Part shown: positions 56,501-64,000 of the stretch, piece by piece | How the letters are laid out: every line of letters begins with the position of its first letter | How positions within the stretch are numbered: the first letter of the stretch is position 1 | Origin: Cognatundibacterium curvum | Lineage (GTDB): Bacteria; Pseudomonadota; Gammaproteobacteria; Burkholderiales; Burkholderiaceae_D | Reading direction: 5' to 3' | NCBI RefSeq assembly: GCF_014284235.1 | Contig: NZ_JACOGD010000003.1 | Span: 419,082-483,081 of the forward strand | DNA length: 64,000 bases | Made by a program: the position numbers and the translations under genes | Notes under the pieces: model-generated | What the model was told of the DNA's origin: nothing | Database searches by the model: none | Seen by the model: only the letters and a program-made list of their open reading frames with translations

Positions 56501-59500
56501 ATGAATGTGGATAGTGCGGACGGAACCTGGGAAATCCGCGGGCGACCCAGCAGTCCCAGCCCTTATCATGAAGCCGTCAGCACCATCCATACCCGTGGAC
56601 GTCTGACCAAGGCAGCGATCCTGGAGCGGCCAGTCAGTCTCGATCTGGATGCCTTGCGTGAAAACCATCCGTTGCGAGTTGAAGCAGCTGCACATTACCG
56701 TGAAACAGCGCGGCGTGGCTTGCCCTACGGGCCAGCGTTTCAGGGCGTACAAACGGTCTTCCTGAGTGTTCCGGATGCGGAAAATCGCAGCGCGGTGGCG
56801 GAAATTGTTGCTAACTCTGAGATTGCGGCCGCCATTGGACGCGGTGCAGCAACGCCTTTAACAATCGATGATGGCGGGGTGACGTCCATAGTGGGACCAA
56901 CGCTGGGATACCGTGCCCATCCTGCTGTCGTGGATGCATGTCTGCAAGTACTGATTTCTTTGCTGGCCCAAACTGAAGAACGTCCGTGTGCCTTCATTCC
57001 CGTACATGTTGGGCGTACCCGTAGTTATGGTGCTTTACCATCCCGCGTATTCTGTCATGTGGTATTGCGCAGCGAAAGCGCGCGCTCCGGGGTTGCCGAT
57101 TTTGTAGTGGCAGATGAACATGGTCAGGTGCTGCTGACACTGACAGATGCACGTTTGCAGAAAGTAGAGTTCCGCAATTCTGCCACGACCATGCCACGTC
57201 TGGTTGAACATTGGCGACCCGACAGCAGCAATGCAGGACGCGCGGTGCATGCGATTAATTTGCCGGCGCCTGATGATGTTTGTGCCGGTCTGGCTACTAT
57301 CCGCCAACAGATACTTGCACGGCATGATAACTTGCGCTGTGAACGTGATTTGTATCCACGCCTGAACGCCTTGCTGGCCGCGTATGCGTGCGATGCACTG
57401 CAGGCACTGGGCGCTCAGGGTAACTTCACCCTTGGGCGTTTGCAACGACGCACCAATATCAGTGATGAGCAAGCTGCTTTGCTGGAAAGCCTGCTGCAAC
57501 TGGCACAATGCGCTGGTGCCGCTGTTGAGCAGGAAGGCATGTGGCGCTTTATGCCGGTTGAGCAGCAAAAATCTGCTGATTCTCAGTGGCTTGATATCTG
57601 GCGTGATTATCCTGCTTATGCACGAGAGTTAATGTTGCTTGCCCGCATAGGTGAGAACCTGCCGCTGATTTTACGTGCGGAGGTGACTATTCCGGACAGT
57701 GCACTGGATGTGTTGCTTGATGGTGCACCTTGTCAGGCCAGTATGAGCGAGCTGACTGCGGCTGCGTTAGCGCAACTGCTGACACAGTGGCCAGCCGGAC
57801 GGCCGGTGCGCATACTGGAACTGGCTGGCCGTCAGGGAGCGATTACGACGACTTTACTGCCACTCTTGCCGGCTTGTAATGCGGATTATGTATTCAGCGA
57901 TTCTCAGCAGGCGAACATAGATCGGGTTACGCAGCGCTTTGCAGGAACCCATGTGTTGCGCACTCAGCTGCTCGATTTACATGCATCTGAACTGAATTTG
58001 CAGGCATCGGCCGGATGTTTTGACATTGTTATATGTGCTCACACCTTGCCAGGATCACCTGACAATATCAGTGCTTTGAGGCATGTCCATACTTTGCTGG
58101 CACCAGGTGGTTATGCGCTGATCGCAGCCGCCCAGGCAGAAGCGTTTAACCGGTTTATAGGAATACATGGTCAGCAATTGTCATCCTGGCGCGATATGCT
58201 GGAGCAGGCCGGGTTTCACTTCAGCGTGTTGGCTGACGGTAGTGAACATTACTACAAATCTTTACTACTGGCCCAAAAACCTGCAAAGCTTGCTGTGCAT
58301 GCTTTGACAGTACAGGAAGAGCAGTTCGAAACCGGTAGTCAGTGGCTGGTTCTGAGCGATGCGAATCCCCGCACCAGTGCGTTTGCGCAGCAACTGGCAA
58401 CGCAGCTGAGTCAACGCGATTACCCTGCCAATTTCAAGGTATTTGATGAAGTCGCACTCACCGCTCAGTTACAGACTGGCGTACAACACATCGTACACGT
58501 GGTTGGACTCGACAGCAGCACGGGAACCGCAGACGCTGAACTGGCGACTGCACAACTGCGCTGTGCCTCGGCGCTGACACTGATACAGACACTGGAAGCG
58601 CTGGCACCTGAAAAAGCGCCGAAACTACACTTCGTAACACATGCAGCTATGGCCGCACCGGGCGGAGAACCTGCACTCGATCCGGCTCAGATCGCGCTGT
58701 GGGGCTTTGTGCGTGTCGCCAGCAATGAGCATGCCCGCTATGCGCCGAAACTGATTGATTTGCATGCCGGCTTAGATGCCGCCGGCGCGCGCTTATTGCT
58801 GGATGAGCTGATACGTAAAGATGCAGAAACTGAAGTGCTGCTGACTGCAGATCAGCGTTATGTGCATCGTATGGAGCTCGCGGGCGAGGACGATTGTATG
58901 CCGCCTGTTGACAAGGTGCATGCCTTGCGGCTCGATAGCCCGGCTCAAGGCGGGCTGGATGGGTTGACACTACGTCGCCTGGAACGAAGAGCGCCTGCCA
59001 GAGACGAAGTGGAAATTGCGGTGCGCGCTGCCGGGCTGAATTACCGCGATGTGCTATGGGCAATGGGGATGCTGCCGGAGGAAGCGGTGGAGCATGGCTT
59101 TTCAGGCGCCACTATTGGTATGGAGTGTTCCGGTACGGTGACTGCAGTCGGTTCCGAGGTGACTGATTTCAAACCAGGCGACCGTGTAATCGCGTTTGCG
59201 ACCGCGTGTTTCGCAAGTCATGTCACGACTAAGGCGATTGCGGTAGTACATATGCCGCAAGCGTTGAATTTTGAAGAAGCCGCGACCATACCAACGGCAT
59301 TCCTTACTGCGTTTTATGCGCTGCATTATCTGGCACGGCTGGAACCCGGTGAAACTGTGCTGATTCATGGTGCTGCCGGTGGTGTCGGATTGGCCGCTTT
59401 ACAGGTCGCGAAGTTATGCGGTGCGGAAGTGTTCGCTACTGCCGGGAATGAGGATAAACGCCGCCTGTTGCGTTTGCTGGGAGCAGACCATGTGCTTGAT

Positions 59501-61039
59501 TCGCGCTCACTGGCCTATGCCGATGAAGTAATGCGGATTACCAATGGCAACGGTGTGGATGTGATTCTTAACTCGCTGGCAGGTGAAGCGATCACCAAGA
59601 ATCTGCAAATTTTGCGGCCATTTGGCCGTATGTTGGAAATTGGTAAGCGTGATTTGTATGCAAACTCTCGCATAGGTCTGCGTCCTTTCCGCAATAACCT
59701 GAGTTATTTTGGTATCGATGCCGATACTTTGCTGATAGAGCGTCCGGCACTGGCACGCAGTCTGTTCCGGCAACTGATGGATTTATTTGATACTAAGTCC
59801 CTGCGCCCCTTGCCGTATCAGGCTGTTCCGGTTCAGCGCGCGGCGCAGGCTTTCCGGCTGATGCAACAATCGCGTCATGTAGGAAAAATCCTCATCACCT
59901 TGCCACTACCCGGAGAAACATTACCTTCCGTATTCGATGAACAACTGACTTTGCGTGCCGATGCGACCTATCTGGTCACTGGCGGTTTGGGCGGCTTCGG
60001 TCTGGCAACGGCACGCTGGCTGGTAGCACGCGGCGCACGTCATCTGGCACTGTTGAGCCGCAGCGGTGCTGGCAGCGACGAGGCACAGGCCGGGATCGCA
60101 GTGATGCGAGCCGCCGGTGCCAGCGTACGTGCATTTGCTGCAGACGTCACCAGGGCAGAGGATCTGGCTCAGGTATTGGGCGAAATCCGTACATCTATGC
60201 CGCCGTTACGCGGCGTAGTACATGCTGCGATGGTGCTGGACGATGCGCCGGTCGTGAAGCTGGATGCCCAGCGCATACAGCAAGTGTTAGCACCAAAAAT
60301 TCTGGGTGCCTGGCACTTGCATGAACAGACCCAGCATGACCAGCTGGACCACTTTGTCATGTTTTCGTCGGGTACCACCACTATCGGTAATCCTGGTCAG
60401 GCTAACTATGTGGCGGCGAATTTGTATCTGGAAGGCTTGGCCTTGTGGCGGCGTCAGCGCGGTCTGCCAGCCCTGGCGGTCGGCTGGGGGGGAATACAGG
60501 ATGTTGGGGTCCTCACGCGCAGTGCCGATTTGCAGACCCATTTGCAAGCCCGTTCAGGGGTGCATTCTGTCAGTTCGGCCGCAGCATTGCAGGAATTAGG
60601 GCGGTTGATGGCGCTTGGTTTCAGCCGTGTGTGTGTCGCTCCGTTCAATTTACAGCGTATGGCGCAGCTCATGCCCTTGGCACGCACACTGCGTTTCCGT
60701 TATTTGACGCCTCAGGCTGCGACAGAAGCCGGAGGGCAAAGTCAGATCACCCTGGCTGAACGACTGCGCGAGCTGGCACCAGATGCGCGTCGTGCTGCTG
60801 TGATTGAAACTTTATGTGGACTGTTGGGCCGTATTTTGGGTACAGGTGCTGCCCAGGTTGATGTCTCGCGCCCACTTTCGGAAATGGGTCTGGATTCATT
60901 GATGGCGGTAGAGCTGGCGGACTCGCTGGAAAATGAATTGGGTCGTCCGGTGTCTGTGATGCAGATGCTGCAAGCGGGGAATGTCAATGCGATTGCGGAT
61001 ATGCTCATGGCCGCCATCAATGCAGGTAGCGCCACATGA
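53519..61039 (+). CDS. Type I reducing polyketide synthase, single module KS-AT-DH-(cMT)-ER-KR-ACP
   Basis: 2506 residues from the ATG at 53519 (no clear RBS; a TTG at 53480 adds 13 non-family residues). KS: Cys177, His312, His352. AT: Ser635 in GHSVGEA, His742 in YPFH. DH: His944 (LLDHRVQDAPVFP), Asp1139 (DACLQ). A methyltransferase-like segment (about 1260-1580) has a degenerate SAM motif at Glu1434 (LELAGRQGA). ER: HGAAGGVG at 1950-1957. KR: TGGLGGFG at 2154-2161, Tyr2297, and an LDD motif at 2240-2242 (B-type). ACP: Ser2460 (GLDSLMA). No thioesterase. A full reducing set in one chain suggests iterative synthesis of a saturated or partly reduced acyl chain, handed to the NRPS encoded two genes downstream. 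Confidence 0.93.
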   Translation: MNTPTHTPAAIAIIGCSGRYPGGANNLDQLWKHLKQGVDGISPAKGDRWDLGYHDPDAERPHRIYAFEGGFLDTIDSFDAEFFGISPREARQVDPQQRLLLELAWEALEDANLVPKKLAGTNTAVFVGLSNHDYGDLSIIHTPDAYSNTGMALSIASNRISYILDLKGPSMTIDTACSSGMVSLHMACNSLLSGDADMALVGAANMLLTPLPWIGFSQASMLAPDSRCKSFDADGAGYVRAEGGGMLLLKPLAAAERNGDRILGVILATGVNSDGKTMGISLPSAEAQARLLREVYSKAGVSPDQVFYVEAHGTGTAVGDPIECSALGEILGSQRSGDTPLYIGSIKSNIGHLEPASGIAGITKILLSLKHREIPANLHFNTPNPNIDFAGWRLSVVDQPLALPDSAQPLVFGVNSFGFGGTNGHAVIQEYRAASKPADTSQAVVANAQAQNADQLLLLSAQTPKALKAMAQQWLDYLRAHPDLDWATLCAAAIHDRTQHACRLALRAATVAAAVTELEQYLADTPGVAVSVGRASATQRSKVAFVFSGNGPQWQGMACGLMAAHPKFAAVIAEVDAHFQALAGWSLVDELQRDADSSRMALTEVAQPTLFALQVGLTHILRDAGIVPDAVFGHSVGEAAAAYASGALTLAQATAVIYHRSTGQAKTAGTGRMAALGVSAAEAEQAIAHVLAEQSGFLEIAAINAPRAVTVAGSPDLLEQLCAELTEAGKFARMLTLDYPFHTTAMDLIRDELLVNLHSLQPGPCTVPFVSSVDGMLLQGEQLNAEYWWRNIREPVRFSECSVYAMQDLGIRHFIEIGPHPVLREYVNQSASGLSLTVMAVGTLRRPAAGKAENDLDNLWSVILAAHAHGMSHVANTYPVPLKHLELPAYPWQRERHWRGWNSIPDTMAPIHREHPLLGWRAGTHEAHWENTIDPNLHPWLLDHRVQDAPVFPAAAYLEVALSAAQRLLGDTVIDIENVDILKPMVISDTPVLQMNVDSADGTWEIRGRPSSPSPYHEAVSTIHTRGRLTKAAILERPVSLDLDALRENHPLRVEAAAHYRETARRGLPYGPAFQGVQTVFLSVPDAENRSAVAEIVANSEIAAAIGRGAATPLTIDDGGVTSIVGPTLGYRAHPAVVDACLQVLISLLAQTEERPCAFIPVHVGRTRSYGALPSRVFCHVVLRSESARSGVADFVVADEHGQVLLTLTDARLQKVEFRNSATTMPRLVEHWRPDSSNAGRAVHAINLPAPDDVCAGLATIRQQILARHDNLRCERDLYPRLNALLAAYACDALQALGAQGNFTLGRLQRRTNISDEQAALLESLLQLAQCAGAAVEQEGMWRFMPVEQQKSADSQWLDIWRDYPAYARELMLLARIGENLPLILRAEVTIPDSALDVLLDGAPCQASMSELTAAALAQLLTQWPAGRPVRILELAGRQGAITTTLLPLLPACNADYVFSDSQQANIDRVTQRFAGTHVLRTQLLDLHASELNLQASAGCFDIVICAHTLPGSPDNISALRHVHTLLAPGGYALIAAAQAEAFNRFIGIHGQQLSSWRDMLEQAGFHFSVLADGSEHYYKSLLLAQKPAKLAVHALTVQEEQFETGSQWLVLSDANPRTSAFAQQLATQLSQRDYPANFKVFDEVALTAQLQTGVQHIVHVVGLDSSTGTADAELATAQLRCASALTLIQTLEALAPEKAPKLHFVTHAAMAAPGGEPALDPAQIALWGFVRVASNEHARYAPKLIDLHAGLDAAGARLLLDELIRKDAETEVLLTADQRYVHRMELAGEDDCMPPVDKVHALRLDSPAQGGLDGLTLRRLERRAPARDEVEIAVRAAGLNYRDVLWAMGMLPEEAVEHGFSGATIGMECSGTVTAVGSEVTDFKPGDRVIAFATACFASHVTTKAIAVVHMPQALNFEEAATIPTAFLTAFYALHYLARLEPGETVLIHGAAGGVGLAALQVAKLCGAEVFATAGNEDKRRLLRLLGADHVLDSRSLAYADEVMRITNGNGVDVILNSLAGEAITKNLQILRPFGRMLEIGKRDLYANSRIGLRPFRNNLSYFGIDADTLLIERPALARSLFRQLMDLFDTKSLRPLPYQAVPVQRAAQAFRLMQQSRHVGKILITLPLPGETLPSVFDEQLTLRADATYLVTGGLGGFGLATARWLVARGARHLALLSRSGAGSDEAQAGIAVMRAAGASVRAFAADVTRAEDLAQVLGEIRTSMPPLRGVVHAAMVLDDAPVVKLDAQRIQQVLAPKILGAWHLHEQTQHDQLDHFVMFSSGTTTIGNPGQANYVAANLYLEGLALWRRQRGLPALAVGWGGIQDVGVLTRSADLQTHLQARSGVHSVSSAAALQELGRLMALGFSRVCVAPFNLQRMAQLMPLARTLRFRYLTPQAATEAGGQSQITLAERLRELAPDARRAAVIETLCGLLGRILGTGAAQVDVSRPLSEMGLDSLMAVELADSLENELGRPVSVMQMLQAGNVNAIADMLMAAINAGSAT

Positions 61040-61076
61040 AAACGCGACATTTAGCTTGCAGGCAGTTGTCAATTGA

Positions 61077-62456
61077 ATGGAAAAAAATGCGATGACGGTC
61101 AGTATGCCGAGTCTGGTGCAGGAAGCCAGGTGTTTTCTGTCGCTTGCTGGTCCTATGATCGTGTCCCGGGTCGGACTGGCTGGAATGTCGCTTGCTGATG
61201 GCGTGATGGTCGCGCAGTTCAGCGCTTCAGGCACCCATGAATTGGCGGTGTTGGGACTGGTAGAGGGAACCACAGGCCGCGCCTTAGATGTAATGGCTGC
61301 ATTGGTGATTGCCGGACTGACCATGGCAGCACGTCCGGGCCAGGATACGGCGCATCGTAGCTCGGTCTGGCGTCAATCCATGATGCTGGCATTGGCTGGT
61401 GGGCTCGGTGCCATGCTATTGAGCTTCAGTGCACCCTGGTGGTTACCCCTGGCCGGCCAGGATGCCAGTCTGGTCCCGCCTGCGGCTGCAGTTTCTGTTG
61501 TACTGGGTCTGGGCTTTGTCGCTGCTTTAGTGGCATTGGCAAGCGCCGGATTTTTAGAGGTGACAGGGCGGGCTTATACGGTAGTGATCGCTGTCATGCT
61601 GGCAAATCTGCTCAACATAGGTTTGAACTGGGTCTTCATTAGTGGTGCGTTGGGTTTGCCTGAGATGGGAGCCTTAGGCTGTGCCTGGGCGACCACGATA
61701 GTACGTTGGCTGATGGCGCTGGGGCTTTGTATCTATGTCTGGAATTTGCGTGATCACGTACAACTGGGGATACGCAAGCGCTGGCGCAGACAAGACTGGC
61801 TGAATGGCCGGGCACAGAGGTTACGTGGCTATTCAGCGACGGCGCAGGCTTTGATACTGAACTTGCTGAATCTGATTATTCCTCTGATGGCAGGCAGCTT
61901 AGGTGGTAGCGCCATGGCGGCACTCAAGGCGGTACTACTGCTCTTAACGCCTTGCAGCATCGTCATCTGGGGGCTGTCCGATGCCAGTGCAGTCAGGGTC
62001 GCGGTCAGTCAGGGTAATCCTGCAACTAACGGGCCACGTGTGACCGGCTGGCTGACGACAGCGCTCAGTGCAGGTCTTGGTCTGATGATGGTTCTGCCTT
62101 TTTTGCTGGCGCCAGTCGCTATCAGCACCTGGCTGAGTTCAGACCCCATTCTGGTCAGCACAGTCAGTAGCTTAATGCTGATCGGCGTGGCAATAGTCCT
62201 GTGTGATGCGCCCGGTTTTGCAATGAGTGCTGCATTGCGCAGTCTGGGTCAGCTCAAAGCCTTATTCGTATTGGATGTTGTGGTTAGCGTGTTGCTGGTA
62301 GTGGCTGCATGGTGGTTAAGCTTCAGGCTGCAGTTTGGCGTCGCGGGCTTGCTGTGGGCAATGCTGTTGTCGCGCTGTCTGCGTACATTGGCGCTGGCCA
62401 CTTTGTTTCAGCTGCGTACCCGACATTTTTCTCACCTTAGCTCCGGCCTGGCCTAG
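61077..62456 (+). CDS. MATE-family efflux transporter
   Basis: About 459 residues (an ATG at 61092 would give 454). Twelve hydrophobic segments in two halves. Family features near the N-terminus: FLSLAGPMIVSRVGLAGMSLADGVMVAQ. In the middle: LNIGLNWVFISGALGLPEMGALGCAWAT. MATE proteins export drugs and secondary metabolites by Na+ or H+ antiport. Placed between the PKS and the NRPS genes on the same strand (37- and 17-nt gaps), it is the probable exporter of the product or its precursor and may give self-resistance. Confidence 0.9.
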   Translation: MEKNAMTVSMPSLVQEARCFLSLAGPMIVSRVGLAGMSLADGVMVAQFSASGTHELAVLGLVEGTTGRALDVMAALVIAGLTMAARPGQDTAHRSSVWRQSMMLALAGGLGAMLLSFSAPWWLPLAGQDASLVPPAAAVSVVLGLGFVAALVALASAGFLEVTGRAYTVVIAVMLANLLNIGLNWVFISGALGLPEMGALGCAWATTIVRWLMALGLCIYVWNLRDHVQLGIRKRWRRQDWLNGRAQRLRGYSATAQALILNLLNLIIPLMAGSLGGSAMAALKAVLLLLTPCSIVIWGLSDASAVRVAVSQGNPATNGPRVTGWLTTALSAGLGLMMVLPFLLAPVAISTWLSSDPILVSTVSSLMLIGVAIVLCDAPGFAMSAALRSLGQLKALFVLDVVVSVLLVVAAWWLSFRLQFGVAGLLWAMLLSRCLRTLALATLFQLRTRHFSHLSSGLA

Positions 62457-62473
62457 CTATTGGAAATACCATT

Positions 62474-64000
62474 ATGAATCAGAGCGACCTCCCTGCATTG
62501 AATGTAACCCAACGCGACTACTTTGATTTGAGTGGTGCGCAACGTGCGATCTGGCTGGATTTGCGTCTGGGCGTGAATCCTGTCGCCTACCAATTATCCG
62601 GTCAGGCCAAACTACATGGCGAAATTGATCATGCTTTGTTTCGCCAGGCCATAAGCTTGCTGTTGGCGCAGCATGATGCTTTGCGTTTGCGGGTTGATGT
62701 GCATACCCCGCGTCAGTGGCTGGAAAGTGCAGCCTCAGCGCCACTGTGTATCAAAGAACTCGCTGAGTGTGCATCGCTGGACTTAGAAGTACAAGACATA
62801 TTGAGCAGCGTGATGCCCTTGGGTGAACATGCCTTATTTCAGTTTGATTTGCTGCAGTGTGAGCACCAGGCCAGCGTAGTTGTGTGGCGTATTCATCATT
62901 TGATCGCTGATCTGATTACGCTGGACCTGATCATGCAACGCTGGTTTGACATCTATAACACGCTGTTACAGGACAGTGTGCCGGAGCTGCCGGACGGTAG
63001 TTCATTCGTGTCTGTAGTGATGGCTGATCACATGTATAGTGCTTCGCCGCAGGCGACAGCCGATCTGGCCTATTGGCAGCGCCGTTTCGATACCTTACCA
63101 GCTAAGTTGTTTGAGCAGCCGGGTTCGGGTGCGCAAGTCTCATTTTCATCGCAACCCTTGACCTGGTGTATGGAAGGGGCGGAACTCAGCCGTTGGCGCT
63201 CTGCCTGTACCCGTATCGGCATCACTGATCAGCGGGTGTTATTAGCATTGCTGGCAGTGAGCTTGTCGCGTCGCCAGGGCGAGATGGATTTCGCGATTGG
63301 GCTGGCGCTGCATGGACGGGATTTCACATCAAAAGATGTGATTGGTATGTTGTCCCGTGCCTTGCCGGTACGTTGCCAGATTCAGCCTGAGTTAAGCCTG
63401 AAGCAAACCATATGCGCTCTGTCGAAAGATTTAGATGAAGATTTCCGCCATCAGCGTACGCCAATTGATGCGCTTTGCCGCGCTATCGGCATGTCAGGTT
63501 CAGCACATAATCGACTGTATGATGCGGTCATGTCGTATCGCCAGGTTCCGGTACAGATTCGTGAGCTCAGGCTAGGACAATTGCGCATAGAGTTAACGGG
63601 AAATCCCATGCTGGAAATGACGCCACTGTCACTCTATGTGACAGACATCGGCGATGAGCGTATGGAGTTTTTACTCAGTCACGATCCTGCAGTCATTGAT
63701 GCTGCGACTTGTCACCATGCAGGCGCAACTTTGCAGCAAGTGATACAGGCATTTTGCGAATCTTGCAGTATGTGGGTATCTGAATTGAATGTGATTGCAC
63801 CGCAAGAGCAGCAACAGTTATTGCAGTATGGATGTGCCGCACAGTTTGATTTAGCTACATTTGCGCCCACGCCGCGTCTGGAGCAGCAAATCAGTATGCA
63901 GGGCAGCGCCACGCCACAAGCGATTGCCGTCATCGATGGTATTGATCGCTGGACTTATGCCGAACTCGAAACCAGAGCCAACCACCGAGCCGCGCAACTC
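62474..64000 (+). CDS. Nonribosomal peptide synthetase, N-terminal part (C domain and start of A domain), 3' truncated
   Basis: Open for 509 codons from the ATG at 62474 to the window edge with no stop. Condensation domain: C1 LSGAQRAIWLDL, C2 AQHDALRLRV, C3 IHHLIADLITLDLI (His141, His142, Asp146; the Gly usually after Asp is Leu), C4-like ADLAYWQRRF, and C5-like DVIGMLSRALPVRC. After a linker, PRLEQQISMQGSATPQAIAV and WTYAELETRANHRAAQL mark the start of an adenylation domain. An N-terminal C domain with no preceding A or T domain is what is expected for a lipo-initiating or PKS-fed NRPS. It follows the MATE gene by 17 nt. Specificity residues lie outside the window. Confidence 0.9.
   Translation, partial: MNQSDLPALNVTQRDYFDLSGAQRAIWLDLRLGVNPVAYQLSGQAKLHGEIDHALFRQAISLLLAQHDALRLRVDVHTPRQWLESAASAPLCIKELAECASLDLEVQDILSSVMPLGEHALFQFDLLQCEHQASVVVWRIHHLIADLITLDLIMQRWFDIYNTLLQDSVPELPDGSSFVSVVMADHMYSASPQATADLAYWQRRFDTLPAKLFEQPGSGAQVSFSSQPLTWCMEGAELSRWRSACTRIGITDQRVLLALLAVSLSRRQGEMDFAIGLALHGRDFTSKDVIGMLSRALPVRCQIQPELSLKQTICALSKDLDEDFRHQRTPIDALCRAIGMSGSAHNRLYDAVMSYRQVPVQIRELRLGQLRIELTGNPMLEMTPLSLYVTDIGDERMEFLLSHDPAVIDAATCHHAGATLQQVIQAFCESCSMWVSELNVIAPQEQQQLLQYGCAAQFDLATFAPTPRLEQQISMQGSATPQAIAVIDGIDRWTYAELETRANHRAAQL

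Noticed and set aside
1..64000. CRISPR array, tRNA or rRNA genes
   Set aside because: No regularly spaced repeats and no cloverleaf-like or rRNA-like sequence were noticed in the intergenic regions; a tRNAscan or Infernal run would settle this.

Overview
The window reads as ordinary chromosome of a betaproteobacterium, most likely a Burkholderiales member of the Oxalobacteraceae type. The basis is inference from gene content and order: an argA/yggX/hrpA neighbourhood, a PHB depolymerase, a solitary RsxB-type ferredoxin overlapping nth, FdxA paired with a ferredoxin-NADP reductase, two small c-type cytochromes, DUF1841 and a class I fumarase. I saw no tRNA, rRNA, CRISPR array, transposase or phage gene. 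About 40 protein-coding genes are supported. Both ends are cut: an oxidoreductase subunit on the left and a nonribosomal peptide synthetase on the right. || Left part (1-16.8 kb): a catabolic operon that looks like D-hydroxyproline degradation (three-subunit FAD/2Fe-2S dehydrogenase plus alpha-ketoglutaric semialdehyde dehydrogenase), a TetR regulator divergent from an alpha-methylacyl-CoA racemase, a CBM9/DUF5916 outer-membrane-type protein, a large TonB-dependent receptor facing away from a secreted beta-propeller/amidohydrolase, and an aromatic aminotransferase. || Middle (16.8-51.4 kb): housekeeping and signalling genes. These are an AI-2E-type permease with a long soluble tail, murI, fumarase, YqhA, acs with an unusual repeat-containing promoter and long leader, a MoxR ATPase, two cytochromes c behind an FNR-like site, DUF1841, a RutE-like nitroreductase, nth-rsxB, phaZ, a TPR-PAS hybrid histidine kinase followed by an HD-GYP response regulator with altered metal-site residues, fpr-fdxA, a D-2-hydroxyacid dehydrogenase, an acyl-CoA-binding protein, a SEC-C protein, an SrkA-type kinase, rpiA, a lipoprotein-type beta carbonic anhydrase, yggX, argA, a tandem pair of transglutaminase-like/TPR lipoproteins, and hrpA. 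|| Right end (51.4-64 kb): the accessory part. A fatty acid desaturase and a PKS operon diverge from a 1.1 kb AT-rich non-coding stretch. The operon holds a 2506-residue single-module reducing PKS (KS-AT-DH-degenerate cMT-ER-KR-ACP, no thioesterase), a MATE exporter, and an NRPS that opens with a condensation domain and runs off the window as its adenylation domain starts. My reading is a lipopeptide pathway: the PKS makes an acyl chain, passes it from its ACP to the NRPS condensation domain, and the product leaves through MATE. This is the most promising candidate for an undescribed pathway in the window. || Several start codons were moved from the longest open frame on the basis of ribosome binding sites or promoter position. 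argA, srkA and hrpA appear to have -10 elements so close to the ATG that their mRNAs would be leaderless or nearly so.
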